Shown here: in pieces, positions 15,027 to 23,561 of the stretch | How the letters are laid out: the number at the start of each line of letters is the position of its first letter | Numbering within the stretch: position 1 is the first letter of the stretch | Assembly (NCBI GenBank): GCA_023395615.1 | Contig: JAEWYP010000034.1 | Span: 1-30,468 of the forward strand | Source: Bacillota bacterium | GTDB taxonomy: Bacteria; Bacillota; Clostridia; Christensenellales; Aristaeellaceae | DNA: 30,468 bases | Direction: 5' to 3' | Made by a program: the position numbers and the translations under genes | Notes under the pieces: model-generated | What the model was told of the DNA's origin: nothing | Database searches by the model: none | What the model saw: the letters and a program-made list of their open reading frames with translations, nothing else

Positions 15027-17150
15027 ATGGACGGCAACGCAAACCGAGGGAACGCGCGGCCGCGGTATTTTCACCGGGAGCTGACCTGGCTGCGCTTTAA
15101 CCAGCGCGTGCAGGCCGAGGCGGATCACCCGGAGAATCCGCTGCTGGAACGCGCGAAATTCCTGGCCATCGTTACCTCCAACCTGGACGAGTTTATGCAG
15201 GTGCGTTATCACCGCCTGCTGGAAAACGCCATGTCACCCGAGGCAGGCCAGCGCCAGCCCTGCGGGCTAAACCACACTGAAATTCTGCGGCAGGTGAACC
15301 GGACCATTCTGCGTCAGCAAAACCAGCAATACCTGCTTTACGAGGGAATTCACAGCGAGCTGCACCATCTGGGAACGCAGTTCTACCCCACGTTTGCGCC
15401 CAGCGAGGCCATGGCGGCGCGTATCAAACAGATTTTTCTGCGGGAACTGATGAACCGTCTCAGGCCCGTGCCATGGGGGGAAGAAATCGCCCCTGTTTCT
15501 CAAAAAAAGCTTCATCTGTTTATCCGCCTGCAGCCCCGGGACGGTCGGGAGGCGCGTTTTGCGACCCTCTCGCTTCCCGGTTCGCCTCGCCTGTATCTTC
15601 TGCCTTCGGACGACGGAATTGTTCGCCTGATCCGCCAGGAAGAAATTGTGAAACTGTTTCTGCCCTCATTGTTTCCTGAGGATCGGGTAGAGGAGGCCTC
15701 CGTATTCCGAATCTTGCGGAATCAGGATTTCCCGCTGGACGACCGTGGCGACGTAGCGACGGAAGTGCGGGAAATGCTGATGAAGCGCCGCACGGGCGAC
15801 GTGATGCGCCTGGAGGCGGAAGAGCGGATGAGCGCGGGCATGCTCGCGATGCTGACGGAACGCTTCCGTCTGGCTCCGGAGTGCCGATATCGCGTTACCG
15901 GCCCGCTGGACCTGAATAAGCTGATGATGAGCCTGTATAATCTGCTGGACCGGCCGGACCTGAAATATCGCCGCGCCGAGCCACAGGCCGTCGCGCCCCT
16001 GTGCGGCAAGGATATTTTCGCACGGATTGAAGAAAAAGACTGGCTTTTATACCATCCGTACCACAGCTTCGAACCGGTGGTGAACCTGTTGAATCAGGCT
16101 GCGGAAGACCCGGATGTATGCAGCGTAAAAACAACGCTTTACCGTGTGGGCAGCAACAGTCCCGTGGTGCGGGCCCTGCAACGCGCCGCCGAGAACGGCA
16201 AGCAGGTGACCGTACTTTTTGAGGCGCGCGCCCGTTTTGACGAGGAAAATAATCTGGCTCAGGGCGACCGCCTGCGCCGCGCGGGCTGCCACGTTCTTTT
16301 CGGACTGCCGCGCTATAAAACACACAGCAAAACCGTGCTGGTCTGCCGGATGGTGAACGGGCACATGAAGCGTTACCTGCACCTGGGTACCGGTAATTAC
16401 CACGACGGCACCGCGAAGCTGTATACCGATTTCGGGCTGCTGACGGCCGACCCGCAGCTGGGAGAGGACGCGGCGCGTTTCTTTTACGCGCTGGAGGGCA
16501 ACGGCCCGGCCTTTACGTCATCTTTGCTGGTGGACGCGCCTGCGCGCCTGAAACCGCGGCTTCTGGAGCTGATTGCCCGCGAGCGTGCCAACGTGCTGAC
16601 CGGCAAACCCGCAGGAATCATCGCCAAGATGAACTCGCTGCTTGATCCTGAAATGGTTGAGGCGTTATACGCCGCCAGTTGTGCGGGCGTTCCGGTGGAG
16701 TTGATTGTTCGCGGTATCTGTACACTGGTTCCGGGCGTGCCGGGGCAAAGCGAAAATATCCGCGTCACATCCCTCGTGGGTCGCCATCTGGAACACGCGC
16801 GGGTTTTCCGTTTTGAAAACGGAGGCGAACCGGAACTGTATCTTTCCTCCGCAGACTGGATGCCCCGTAATCTGGACCGCCGGGTGGAGCTGATGTTTCC
16901 CGTAAAAGACCCCGCCTGTCGGGAAGCGGTGGAGAACGTACTGACGTTGCAGCTTGCGGATAACTGTAAAAGCTGGCGGCTTGGCCCGGACGGCCGGTAC
17001 GTGAGAACGGTGACAGACCCTACAAAGCCCGTAAACGCGCAGGATATCCTGCTGGCCAACGTAGAGGGCGTTTTCTCCGGCCAATGGTTCCAACATTTTA
17101 AGCTTCCTGATGGCAACAGCCCACAGGACGGAAAGGCAGTTTACGCATGA
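15027..17150 (+). CDS. ppk: polyphosphate kinase 1
   Basis: About 707 residues, normal for Ppk1. It builds polyphosphate from ATP, reversibly. The N-terminal domain carries RYFHRELTWLRFNQRV, then LLERAKFLAIVTSNLDEFMQVR. The middle has RDQDFP-like RNQDFPLDD and a long LFxPSLF core. The two C-terminal phospholipase-D-like domains hold the family His: RYKTHSKTVLV (phosphorylated His) and YLHLGTGNYHDGTAKLYTDFGL, then NLDRRVELMFPV. Three in-frame ATGs compete (14988, 15000, 15027). I chose 15027 for the GAGGGGG site 12 nt upstream and the best fit to family length; the spacing is longish, so 15000 is possible. Its stop overlaps the cysE start. Confidence 0.94.
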   Translation: MDGNANRGNARPRYFHRELTWLRFNQRVQAEADHPENPLLERAKFLAIVTSNLDEFMQVRYHRLLENAMSPEAGQRQPCGLNHTEILRQVNRTILRQQNQQYLLYEGIHSELHHLGTQFYPTFAPSEAMAARIKQIFLRELMNRLRPVPWGEEIAPVSQKKLHLFIRLQPRDGREARFATLSLPGSPRLYLLPSDDGIVRLIRQEEIVKLFLPSLFPEDRVEEASVFRILRNQDFPLDDRGDVATEVREMLMKRRTGDVMRLEAEERMSAGMLAMLTERFRLAPECRYRVTGPLDLNKLMMSLYNLLDRPDLKYRRAEPQAVAPLCGKDIFARIEEKDWLLYHPYHSFEPVVNLLNQAAEDPDVCSVKTTLYRVGSNSPVVRALQRAAENGKQVTVLFEARARFDEENNLAQGDRLRRAGCHVLFGLPRYKTHSKTVLVCRMVNGHMKRYLHLGTGNYHDGTAKLYTDFGLLTADPQLGEDAARFFYALEGNGPAFTSSLLVDAPARLKPRLLELIARERANVLTGKPAGIIAKMNSLLDPEMVEALYAASCAGVPVELIVRGICTLVPGVPGQSENIRVTSLVGRHLEHARVFRFENGGEPELYLSSADWMPRNLDRRVELMFPVKDPACREAVENVLTLQLADNCKSWRLGPDGRYVRTVTDPTKPVNAQDILLANVEGVFSGQWFQHFKLPDGNSPQDGKAVYA

Positions 17151-17923
17151 ATTGGAAAGAACGGCGCATGCGCGCCAAAGAGGATATGGAAGCGGTACTG
17201 GCCCGGGACCCCGCAGCGCGAAGCCGGCTGGAGGTACGCCTCTGCTACCCGGGGTTGAAAGCGCTCCGTTCGCACCGTATCGCGAATTCGTTGTTCCATC
17301 GGGGGCATATCTTGCTGGCGCGCGTCGTAAGCCAGCGTTCCAGGCACCGTACCGGCATTGAGATTCACCCCGGCGCGGAGATTGGTCGCAGAGTTTTCAT
17401 CGACCATGGAGACGGCGTAGTGATCGGGGAAACCACGGTGATCGGCGACGACGTGACGATCTATCAGGGCGTCACGCTGGGCGGCACCGGCAAGGACGTG
17501 GGCAAGCGCCACCCCACCATCGGCAGCGGCGTTACCATCGGCGCGGGTGCGAAGGTGCTGGGCCCCATTACCATCGGCGATCACAGCAAGGTAGGCGCGG
17601 GGGCTATCGTTTTAAAAGATGTGCCACCGGAATGCACCGTGGTGGGTAACCCCGGACGAATTGTGAAAAAGAAACAGCCGGAGACCGGCGTGGATCTGGA
17701 CCAGATTCACCTGCCCGACCCGATGCTGGATCGGATGGAGAGCCTCTATCTGCGGCTGACGCATATGGAGAAGTGCCTGGCCCGCCATGCCAAACGGCTG
17801 GGCTGCACCGAAGCCGACGGAGCGCCCTCCGGTGGGGACGACGACGGACGATGTTCCGGCGACTGTTCCAAATGCCCCGACGCCCTGCCTGAAATCAAGG
17901 AGGATCCGTATGCAGATTTATAA
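17147..17923 (+). CDS. cysE: serine O-acetyltransferase with a Cys-rich tail
   Basis: A 258-residue left-handed beta-helix acetyltransferase. It makes O-acetylserine from serine and acetyl-CoA for cysteine synthesis. The N-terminal helical part (1-60) leads into hexapeptide repeats: IEIHPGAEIGRRVFIDHGDG, VVIGETTVIGDDVTIYQGVTLGG, HPTIGSGVTIGAGAKVLGPI, ending at VVGNPGRIVKK. The His-Gly-Asp segment is kept. The tail from about 180 is longer than in short clostridial CysE and ends with a Cys cluster (RCSGDCSKCPD), which could bind metal. It overlaps ppk by four bases (ATGA) and overlaps cysS by 14 bases. Linked cysE-cysS is common in Firmicutes and ties cysteine supply to tRNA charging. Confidence 0.95.
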   Translation: MNWKERRMRAKEDMEAVLARDPAARSRLEVRLCYPGLKALRSHRIANSLFHRGHILLARVVSQRSRHRTGIEIHPGAEIGRRVFIDHGDGVVIGETTVIGDDVTIYQGVTLGGTGKDVGKRHPTIGSGVTIGAGAKVLGPITIGDHSKVGAGAIVLKDVPPECTVVGNPGRIVKKKQPETGVDLDQIHLPDPMLDRMESLYLRLTHMEKCLARHAKRLGCTEADGAPSGGDDDGRCSGDCSKCPDALPEIKEDPYADL

Positions 17924-19307
17924 CAGCATGACCCGGAAAAAGGAAGAATTTGTACCCGTAACACCCGGAAAAGTCCGCATGTATGTCTGCGGCCCCACCG
18001 TGTATAACTATTTTCACATCGGCAACGCGCGCCCGTTTATCATTTTTGATGTGTTGCGCCGCTATTTTGAGTCCCGCGGGTACGAGGTTACGTTTGTGCA
18101 GAACTTTACCGACATCGACGATAAGATGATTCGCCGCGCCAACGAGGAAGGCATTACCGTGTCTCAGCTGGCCGAACGCTTTATCGCCGAATACTTCATC
18201 GACGCGAAAGCGCTGGGTATCCGCCCCGCCACTGTGCATCCGCGCGCGACCGAACACATCCCGCAGATCATCGCGCTGATTCAGAAACTGGTGGATAACG
18301 GACTGGCTTACGCCGCGGATGGCGACGTGTACTACCGCGTGCGCGCTTTTGACCATTACGGATGCCTGTGCGGCCAGAATCTGGACGATCTGGAAAGCGG
18401 CGCGCGCGTGGATGTGGACGAGCATAAGGAAGACCCGCTGGACTTTGCCCTGTGGAAGGCGCAAAAACCCGGTGAGCCCGCGTGGGACAGCCCATGGGGC
18501 AAGGGCAGGCCGGGCTGGCATATCGAATGCTCCGCCATGAGCATGACCTATCTGGGTGACACGTTCGATATTCACGGCGGCGGCAAGGACCTGCTGTTTC
18601 CGCACCATGAAAACGAGATTGCCCAAAGCGAGGGCGCGACCGGTAAACCCTACGTACATTACTGGATGCACAACGGTTTTATCAACATCGACAACGAAAA
18701 GATGAGCAAATCCAAAAACAACTTCTTCACCGTGCGCGACATCGCCAAAGAGTATGATTTGGAAGCCGTGCGCATGTTTATGCTTTCTGCCCAGTACCGC
18801 AGCCCCGTCAACTTCAGCCGGGAGCTGATTCAGCAGGCGCAAAGCAGCCTGGAGCGCCTGTATGGGGCGCGCGATCAGCTGGACTTTCTGGAGAGCAACG
18901 CGGCGCAGCGGGAACCGGACGCGGAGGAACGCGCCGTGATGGACGCGGCGGATCAGGCGCTGGCAAAGTTTAACGACGCCATGGACGACGACCTGAACAC
19001 GGCCGACGCGCTGGGCGCGCTGTTTGAGCTGGTTCGCGAAATTTTCCGCCTGCCGCAGAGCAGCGTCAGCCGCGAAACGGTAGCCCATATACGGGCGCAG
19101 ATGCAGCGGATGACCGACGTGCTGGGCCTGCTGGCAAAACAGACCGACGAGCTCACCCCAGAAGTGCGCGCCATGGCAACCGAGCGGGAAGCCGCCCGCA
19201 AGGCGAAAAACTGGAAGCGCAGCGACGAACTGCGCGACGCCATTAAAGCTGCCGGGTATATTCTGGAAGATACGTCCGCCGGGCAGAAGATTCGCAAGAA
19301 CGTATAA
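17910..19307 (+). CDS. cysS: cysteinyl-tRNA synthetase
   Basis: About 465 residues, normal length. It attaches cysteine to tRNA-Cys. Signatures: MYVCGPTVYNYFHIGNARPF (Zn-binding Cys and the HIGH-type motif), VQNFTDIDDKMI, GWHIECSAMS (second Zn ligand Cys), HGGGKDLLFPHHENEIAQSE and KMSKSKNN (the KMSKS loop). The C-terminal helical bundle follows. The longer frame from 17787 is discarded: the ATG at 17910 has AAGGAGG 6 nt upstream and starts MQIYNSMTRKKEEF. It overlaps the end of cysE by 14 bases, so the ribosome binding site lies in cysE and the two are likely coupled. Confidence 0.96.
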   Translation: MQIYNSMTRKKEEFVPVTPGKVRMYVCGPTVYNYFHIGNARPFIIFDVLRRYFESRGYEVTFVQNFTDIDDKMIRRANEEGITVSQLAERFIAEYFIDAKALGIRPATVHPRATEHIPQIIALIQKLVDNGLAYAADGDVYYRVRAFDHYGCLCGQNLDDLESGARVDVDEHKEDPLDFALWKAQKPGEPAWDSPWGKGRPGWHIECSAMSMTYLGDTFDIHGGGKDLLFPHHENEIAQSEGATGKPYVHYWMHNGFINIDNEKMSKSKNNFFTVRDIAKEYDLEAVRMFMLSAQYRSPVNFSRELIQQAQSSLERLYGARDQLDFLESNAAQREPDAEERAVMDAADQALAKFNDAMDDDLNTADALGALFELVREIFRLPQSSVSRETVAHIRAQMQRMTDVLGLLAKQTDELTPEVRAMATEREAARKAKNWKRSDELRDAIKAAGYILEDTSAGQKIRKNV

Positions 19308-19326
19308 GCGAAAGGAAGCCCGCCGG

Positions 19327-19722
19327 ATGGATCGTTTGGGAAAGGTCTCCGCACGCAAGGCGGCAGGCGGCATCTGCGTCCTGCTCGCTGCACTTGCCGT
19401 CGTCGCGATGTGCGCCACGCACCGGCGGCCCGACAGCACGATCGCGGCGTACACCGTTGCGGCGCGGGGGACGGATCACGGTCTGCAGGCCGAATCGGCA
19501 TGGCCCACGGGCAGTGTGGACGTAAACACGGCGGACCTGAAGACGCTGGAAACGCTACGCAATGTCGGTCCGAAACTGGCGCAGGCCATTCTGGACGAGC
19601 GCACGGCAAACGGATCTTTCGATTATCCCGAGGACCTTTTAGCCGTGAAAGGCATTGGATCCAAAAAGCTGGCCGGGTTTTATTCGCAGCTTCTTTTTCC
19701 CGCGCGGGTCGGCGCGCCGTAA
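19327..19722 (+). CDS. ComEA-like helix-hairpin-helix protein with N-terminal membrane anchor
   Basis: A 131-residue protein. Residues 12-30 form a hydrophobic segment (AAGGICVLLAALAVVAMC) followed by a short extracellular stretch. The C-terminal half (about 65-125) is a pair of helix-hairpin-helix motifs: VDVNTADLKTLETLRNVGPK, then LLAVKGIGSKKLAGFYSQL. This matches the DNA-binding half of ComEA, the membrane receptor that captures DNA during competence; the anchor suits that. It lacks the SLBB domain seen in longer ComEA, so it may be a trimmed homolog or another HhH DNA-binding protein. It follows cysS by 19 nt with an AAAGGAAG site. No other competence gene is in the window. Confidence 0.8.
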   Translation: MDRLGKVSARKAAGGICVLLAALAVVAMCATHRRPDSTIAAYTVAARGTDHGLQAESAWPTGSVDVNTADLKTLETLRNVGPKLAQAILDERTANGSFDYPEDLLAVKGIGSKKLAGFYSQLLFPARVGAP

Positions 19723-19820
19723 GGCATCACGCGCCGCGGATTTAGCGCGGTATGCCCGCCGATAATGGCTGCGCAAGGTTCGACCGCATTCCGCCCCACG
19801 GCAGTAGGAGGCACTGGCGC

Positions 19821-20447
19821 ATGTACCAACGGGTTATCAAACGCGCGCTGGATCTGGTTTTTTCGGTGCTGAGCATTCTGCTCCTCAGCCCGCTTTTTCT
19901 CCTGATCGCGCTTTGGATTAAACTGGATTCTCCGGGGCCAGTGTTTTTCCGGCAAAAAAGAGTCGGTAAAGACAAGGTGCTGTTTGAAATCCTTAAGTTC
20001 CGCACCATGCGCACCGACGCCCCGCACGATGTGCCCACCCATCAGCTGAGCCACGCGGGCAGCTACATCACCCGAAGCGGGCGGTTCCTGCGCAAGACCA
20101 GTCTGGATGAACTGCCCCAACTTTTTAACATCCTGATGGGGCAAATGTCGCTGATCGGCCCGCGTCCAGCCCTGTGGAATCAGGACGACCTGATCGCCAA
20201 ACGCGACGAGTATCAGGCCAACAGCGTACTCCCGGGCCTGAGCGGCTGGGCGCAGGTAAACGGCCGCGACGAACTGGCGATCGACCAGAAGGCCCTGCGC
20301 GATGGGGAATATGCCCAGAACGTAAGCTTTCCGCTGGATGTGAAATGCGTATACCTCAGCGTAATCAATGTTTTTAAGGGCGAAGGAATCGCCGAAGGCC
20401 GGGAAGGCAGGCATTACGCCGCCAAACACACGGAGGATAAACCATGA
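19821..20447 (+). CDS. bacterial sugar transferase (PglC/CapM-type phosphoglycosyl transferase)
   Basis: A 208-residue monotopic phosphoglycosyl transferase. It moves a sugar-1-phosphate from a nucleotide sugar to undecaprenyl phosphate, starting lipid-linked glycan assembly. It has one N-terminal hydrophobic helix (about 9-33), then the signatures LDSPGPVFFRQKRVG, EILKFRTM, TRSGRFLRKTSLDELPQL with the catalytic Asp-Glu, MSLIGPRP and LPGLSGWAQVNGRD. Short length and no large N-terminal domain fit PglC/CapM rather than WcaJ. TAGGAGG lies 9 nt before the ATG at 19821; the frame opening at 19752 lacks a site. It is followed by a four-base overlap with the SDR gene. The sugar moved is unknown; the neighbouring genes suggest a 6-deoxy-HexNAc. 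Confidence 0.92.
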   Translation: MYQRVIKRALDLVFSVLSILLLSPLFLLIALWIKLDSPGPVFFRQKRVGKDKVLFEILKFRTMRTDAPHDVPTHQLSHAGSYITRSGRFLRKTSLDELPQLFNILMGQMSLIGPRPALWNQDDLIAKRDEYQANSVLPGLSGWAQVNGRDELAIDQKALRDGEYAQNVSFPLDVKCVYLSVINVFKGEGIAEGREGRHYAAKHTEDKP

Positions 20448-21298
20448 AACGGGTACTGATCGCAGGTTCCGGCAGCTATATCGGTGGACAGCTGGCCGAA
20501 TGGCTGGGCCGGACGCCGGAACAATACGAAACCGTAACCTTAAGCCTCCGCGGCAATGGATGGCGAGGGTTTGACCTGTCCGGCTTTGACACGGTCGTGA
20601 TGGTCGCGGGGCTGGCCCATCGCAGGGAAACAACGGAGACAGCGCCGGAATACGACGCGGTCAACCATGTGCTGCCCGTGCAGGTCGCACAGGCAGCGAA
20701 GGCCGCGGGCGTTAAGCAGTTTATTTTCTTCAGCTCCATGAGCGTTTACGGGCTGACCACAGGCCGCATCCACGCGCATACCGACCCCGCGCCCAATACC
20801 GCCTACGGCGCCAGCAAGCTCGCCGCCGAACGGGACCTGGCGCCGCTTGCGGAGGAGCGGTTTCATATTGCAGTGCTCCGCCCACCGATGATTTATGGCC
20901 CGGGATGCAAAGGGAATTATCCGCGCCTGTCCGCACTGATTCAAAAAACGCCAGTATTCCCGGCTGTTCGCAACGAGCGCAGCATGCTGTATATCGGCAC
21001 GCTGTGCGCGTTTCTCACGGCGCTGATCGACAGCGGAGAAGGCGGGCTGTATTTTCCCCAAAACCGCGCGTATGCGGCAACCGGCGAGCTGGCCCGGCAG
21101 GTTGCGAGCGCGCACGGCAAGCGGCTGTGGCTGCTTCACGGCGCGGGCTGGCTGGTTCGCCTGTTCGCCGCGCGCGGCGGCACGGCTGGCAAGCTGTTCG
21201 GAACCCTCACCTACGACCAGTCCATGAGCGACGCGTTCCGCCCCGCGCAGGAGCTTTCCTTCGCGTACAGCATTCGCGCCACGGAGGTTCAGGCATGA
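20444..21298 (+). CDS. NAD-dependent epimerase/dehydratase (CapN/WbpV-like SDR)
   Basis: A 284-residue SDR. The NAD site is VLIAGSGSYIGGQLA, slightly altered from GxxGxxG. The catalytic region is FFSSMSVYG and YGASKLAAERDL with the Tyr-X3-Lys pair. RPPMIYGPGCKGNYPRL is typical of the small sugar epimerase/reductase branch that sits next to phosphoglycosyl transferases. By position it resembles CapN/WbpV, which reduce a 4-keto sugar to UDP-FucNAc for the adjacent transferase. The alternative is a UDP-sugar 4-epimerase. ATG and the preceding stop overlap by four bases. The substrate is inference. Confidence 0.82.
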   Translation: MKRVLIAGSGSYIGGQLAEWLGRTPEQYETVTLSLRGNGWRGFDLSGFDTVVMVAGLAHRRETTETAPEYDAVNHVLPVQVAQAAKAAGVKQFIFFSSMSVYGLTTGRIHAHTDPAPNTAYGASKLAAERDLAPLAEERFHIAVLRPPMIYGPGCKGNYPRLSALIQKTPVFPAVRNERSMLYIGTLCAFLTALIDSGEGGLYFPQNRAYAATGELARQVASAHGKRLWLLHGAGWLVRLFAARGGTAGKLFGTLTYDQSMSDAFRPAQELSFAYSIRATEVQA

Positions 21299-22425
21299 AG
21301 AAAAAGGTTCTGTTCGTTGCTACCGTGCTTCGGGGGCACATTCTGGTTTTCCACCTGCCCTACATGCAATGGTTTCAACAGCAGGGGTACGAGGTGCACT
21401 GCTGCGCGGGCAACGACACCGACGAACCGAACCCTGTAATCCCTTTCTGCGACCGCTATATCGAAATTCCCTTCTCGCGCTCGCCGCTGAGCCGCGCCAA
21501 CCGCACGGCCTACCGACAGCTGAAAGCGCTGATCGACGCGGAGGATTACGCGCTGATCCACTGCCATACGCCCGTGGGCGGCGCGCTGACGCGGCTGGCG
21601 GCCCGCGACGCGCGCAAACGCGGCACGCGTGTGCTGTATACTGCGCACGGCTTCCATTTCTATACGGGCGCGCCAATCAAAAACTGGCTGTTTTTCTATC
21701 CGGCGGAACGCTTTCTGGCCCGCTATACCGACCTGCTCATCACCATCAACGCCGAGGATTATGCCCGGGCGAAGCGTTTTCCCGCCAAACAGGTCGAGCT
21801 TGTGGAGGGCGTGGGCGTGGACCTCTCCCGTTTTGCCGAACCGGTGGACCGCGCCGCGGTGCGCGCCACGCTGGGCCTCAGCCTGCGGGATTCCGTCGTG
21901 ATTACGGTAGGCGAACACATCCCGCGTAAAAACCACGAAGCGTGTCTGCGCTCGGTTGCCGCCCTGCCCGGCACCACGTTGCTTTTATGCGGCGTGGGCG
22001 AGCAGACGGAGATGCTGCAGGCGCTGGCAAAGGAGCTGGACATTGCGGAAAACGTTCTGTTTCTGGGCTTTCGCGGGGACGTATCGACGCTGCTGGGCGC
22101 GGCGGACGTCTTCTTATTCCCTTCCCTTCAGGAGGGATTGCCCGTGTCCCTGATGGAGGCAATGGCGGCGGGGCTTCCCTGCGTGGTTTCCGACGTGCGC
22201 GGCAGCGAGGATCTGATCCGTTCCGGCGAGGGCGGGTATCTGTGCGCGCCGGGCGACGTGGACGGGTTGGCCGACGGTCTGCGCACGTTGCTTTCCGATC
22301 CGCCGTTGAGGGAGGCGATGGGCCAGCGCAACCGGGAGACCGTAAAGGCATACGCCCTGCCGCATGTGCGGGAGCATATGGCGGCGCTGTATCAGGGTCA
22401 GCTTGCCAGGGAGGAGGCGCGCTGA
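21295..22425 (+). CDS. glycosyltransferase, GT4 family (EpsD-like)
   Basis: About 376 residues, GT-B fold. The N-terminal domain starts KKKVLFVATVLRGHILVFHLP and has YTAHGFHFYTGAP, a motif of EpsD-type transferases. The C-terminal domain has VITVGEHIPRKNH, FLGFRGDVSTLLGAADVFLF and EGLPVSLMEAMAAGLP (the EX7E donor motif). It would add a sugar to the growing lipid-linked chain at the inner membrane face. Its ATG overlaps the preceding stop (ATGA), with CGGAGG upstream. The frame opening at 20905 is not used. Donor and acceptor unknown. Confidence 0.9.
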   Translation: MKKKVLFVATVLRGHILVFHLPYMQWFQQQGYEVHCCAGNDTDEPNPVIPFCDRYIEIPFSRSPLSRANRTAYRQLKALIDAEDYALIHCHTPVGGALTRLAARDARKRGTRVLYTAHGFHFYTGAPIKNWLFFYPAERFLARYTDLLITINAEDYARAKRFPAKQVELVEGVGVDLSRFAEPVDRAAVRATLGLSLRDSVVITVGEHIPRKNHEACLRSVAALPGTTLLLCGVGEQTEMLQALAKELDIAENVLFLGFRGDVSTLLGAADVFLFPSLQEGLPVSLMEAMAAGLPCVVSDVRGSEDLIRSGEGGYLCAPGDVDGLADGLRTLLSDPPLREAMGQRNRETVKAYALPHVREHMAALYQGQLAREEAR

Positions 22426-23561
22426 TGCCGACGATTCTTTTTGTGATGAAATACCCTCTGCATCGGAAAGAAAACCTGAAAACGAAATTCGACGGCCAGT
22501 TAGCCGCCGCCCGCGCCCTCGGGTGGGATGCCTACTGCATCGGCTGGGACGCGCACGGCATGGCCCTGCTGGGGCAGAACGGGGCAATTCCCCTGTGCCG
22601 TAACGTAATGGCGCGATGGAAAGGGTATGACCACACGAAAATATTCATCGACCTGATGGCTGCTGTGCGGAAAGCCATGCGGCATATTCACGTGGATGTA
22701 CTCTACCTGCGTTACATGCCCACGTTTCCGGGGGCGCTGCGTACTGTGCGGCAGTTGAAGGCGCAGGGCGGCAGGCTGGTGCTGGAGTATCCCACCTATC
22801 CGCCGGAAGCCGAAAACAACCGCTTTTTCCTGCGGCGGCAGGTGTTTCGCCTGTCCGATAAAGTACTTGCGAAGATTCATCCGCTGGTGGATTTATATAC
22901 GCTGATCGGCGAGCCCTGCGGCGGAACACTCCGGGGCCGCCCGGCGATGAACATCGTCAACGGCGTAAACGTGAATGCCTTTCCCGTGCACACGCCCAAC
23001 GTTCAGGATTCCTCCGTGCGCCTGCTGGCGTTGGCCAGCATGAGCGGCTGGCACGGGTACGACCGGCTCCTGCGTTCGCTTGCAGTTTACGACGGCGAAA
23101 CCCCGGTCGCCATCGAGTTTGCGGGCGGCGATGGCGACGGTTCGCTGGCGACGTGGAAGGCGCTGGCCCAGTTGCTGGGCCTTACCGACAGGGTCACATT
23201 TCACGGCCCGCTGTACGGCGACGCGCTAAACGCGCTGGTCGCCCGCTGCGACGTGGGTGTGGGCAGCCTGGGCATGTACCGGTATGGTCTCGCGCAGGGC
23301 ATGACGCTGAAACTGCGGGAGTATCTGGCGCGCGGCCTGCCCTTCATTTCGGCGGTGGACGATCCCGCCCTGCCCGCCGACGCGGACTTTGCCCTGCGCG
23401 TACCCAACGACGATACCCCGATCGACATGAACGCCATCGTCGCCTTCGCCCAAAAAGCAAAGTCGGACGCGGAGCTGTCCGCGCGAATGCGCGCTTACGC
23501 GCAGGCCAATCTCTCCTGGGAGGGTGTGCTGCGCGGGGTGCTGGAAAGGGTCAGCCCATGA
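22425..23561 (+). CDS. glycosyltransferase, GT-B fold, probable GT4
   Basis: About 378 residues. It starts PTILFVMKYPLHRKENLKTK and has a GT-B layout: an N-terminal Rossmann half, a linker, and a C-terminal half with VNGVNVNAFP, ASMSGWHGYDRLLRSL, VTFHGPLYGDALNALVARCD and LKLREYLARGLPFISAVD. The EX7E motif is weaker than in its neighbours. The ATG shares one base with the previous stop codon; GGGAGGAGG lies about 7 nt upstream. The frame opening at 21942 is a shadow and is not used. Confidence 0.85.
   Translation: MPTILFVMKYPLHRKENLKTKFDGQLAAARALGWDAYCIGWDAHGMALLGQNGAIPLCRNVMARWKGYDHTKIFIDLMAAVRKAMRHIHVDVLYLRYMPTFPGALRTVRQLKAQGGRLVLEYPTYPPEAENNRFFLRRQVFRLSDKVLAKIHPLVDLYTLIGEPCGGTLRGRPAMNIVNGVNVNAFPVHTPNVQDSSVRLLALASMSGWHGYDRLLRSLAVYDGETPVAIEFAGGDGDGSLATWKALAQLLGLTDRVTFHGPLYGDALNALVARCDVGVGSLGMYRYGLAQGMTLKLREYLARGLPFISAVDDPALPADADFALRVPNDDTPIDMNAIVAFAQKAKSDAELSARMRAYAQANLSWEGVLRGVLERVSP

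Noticed and set aside
17895..19454. A long minus-strand reading frame (519 codons) opposite cysS
   Set aside because: It is the shadow of a high-GC gene: cysS has all motifs and a good ribosome binding site, while the antisense frame shows no family signature.
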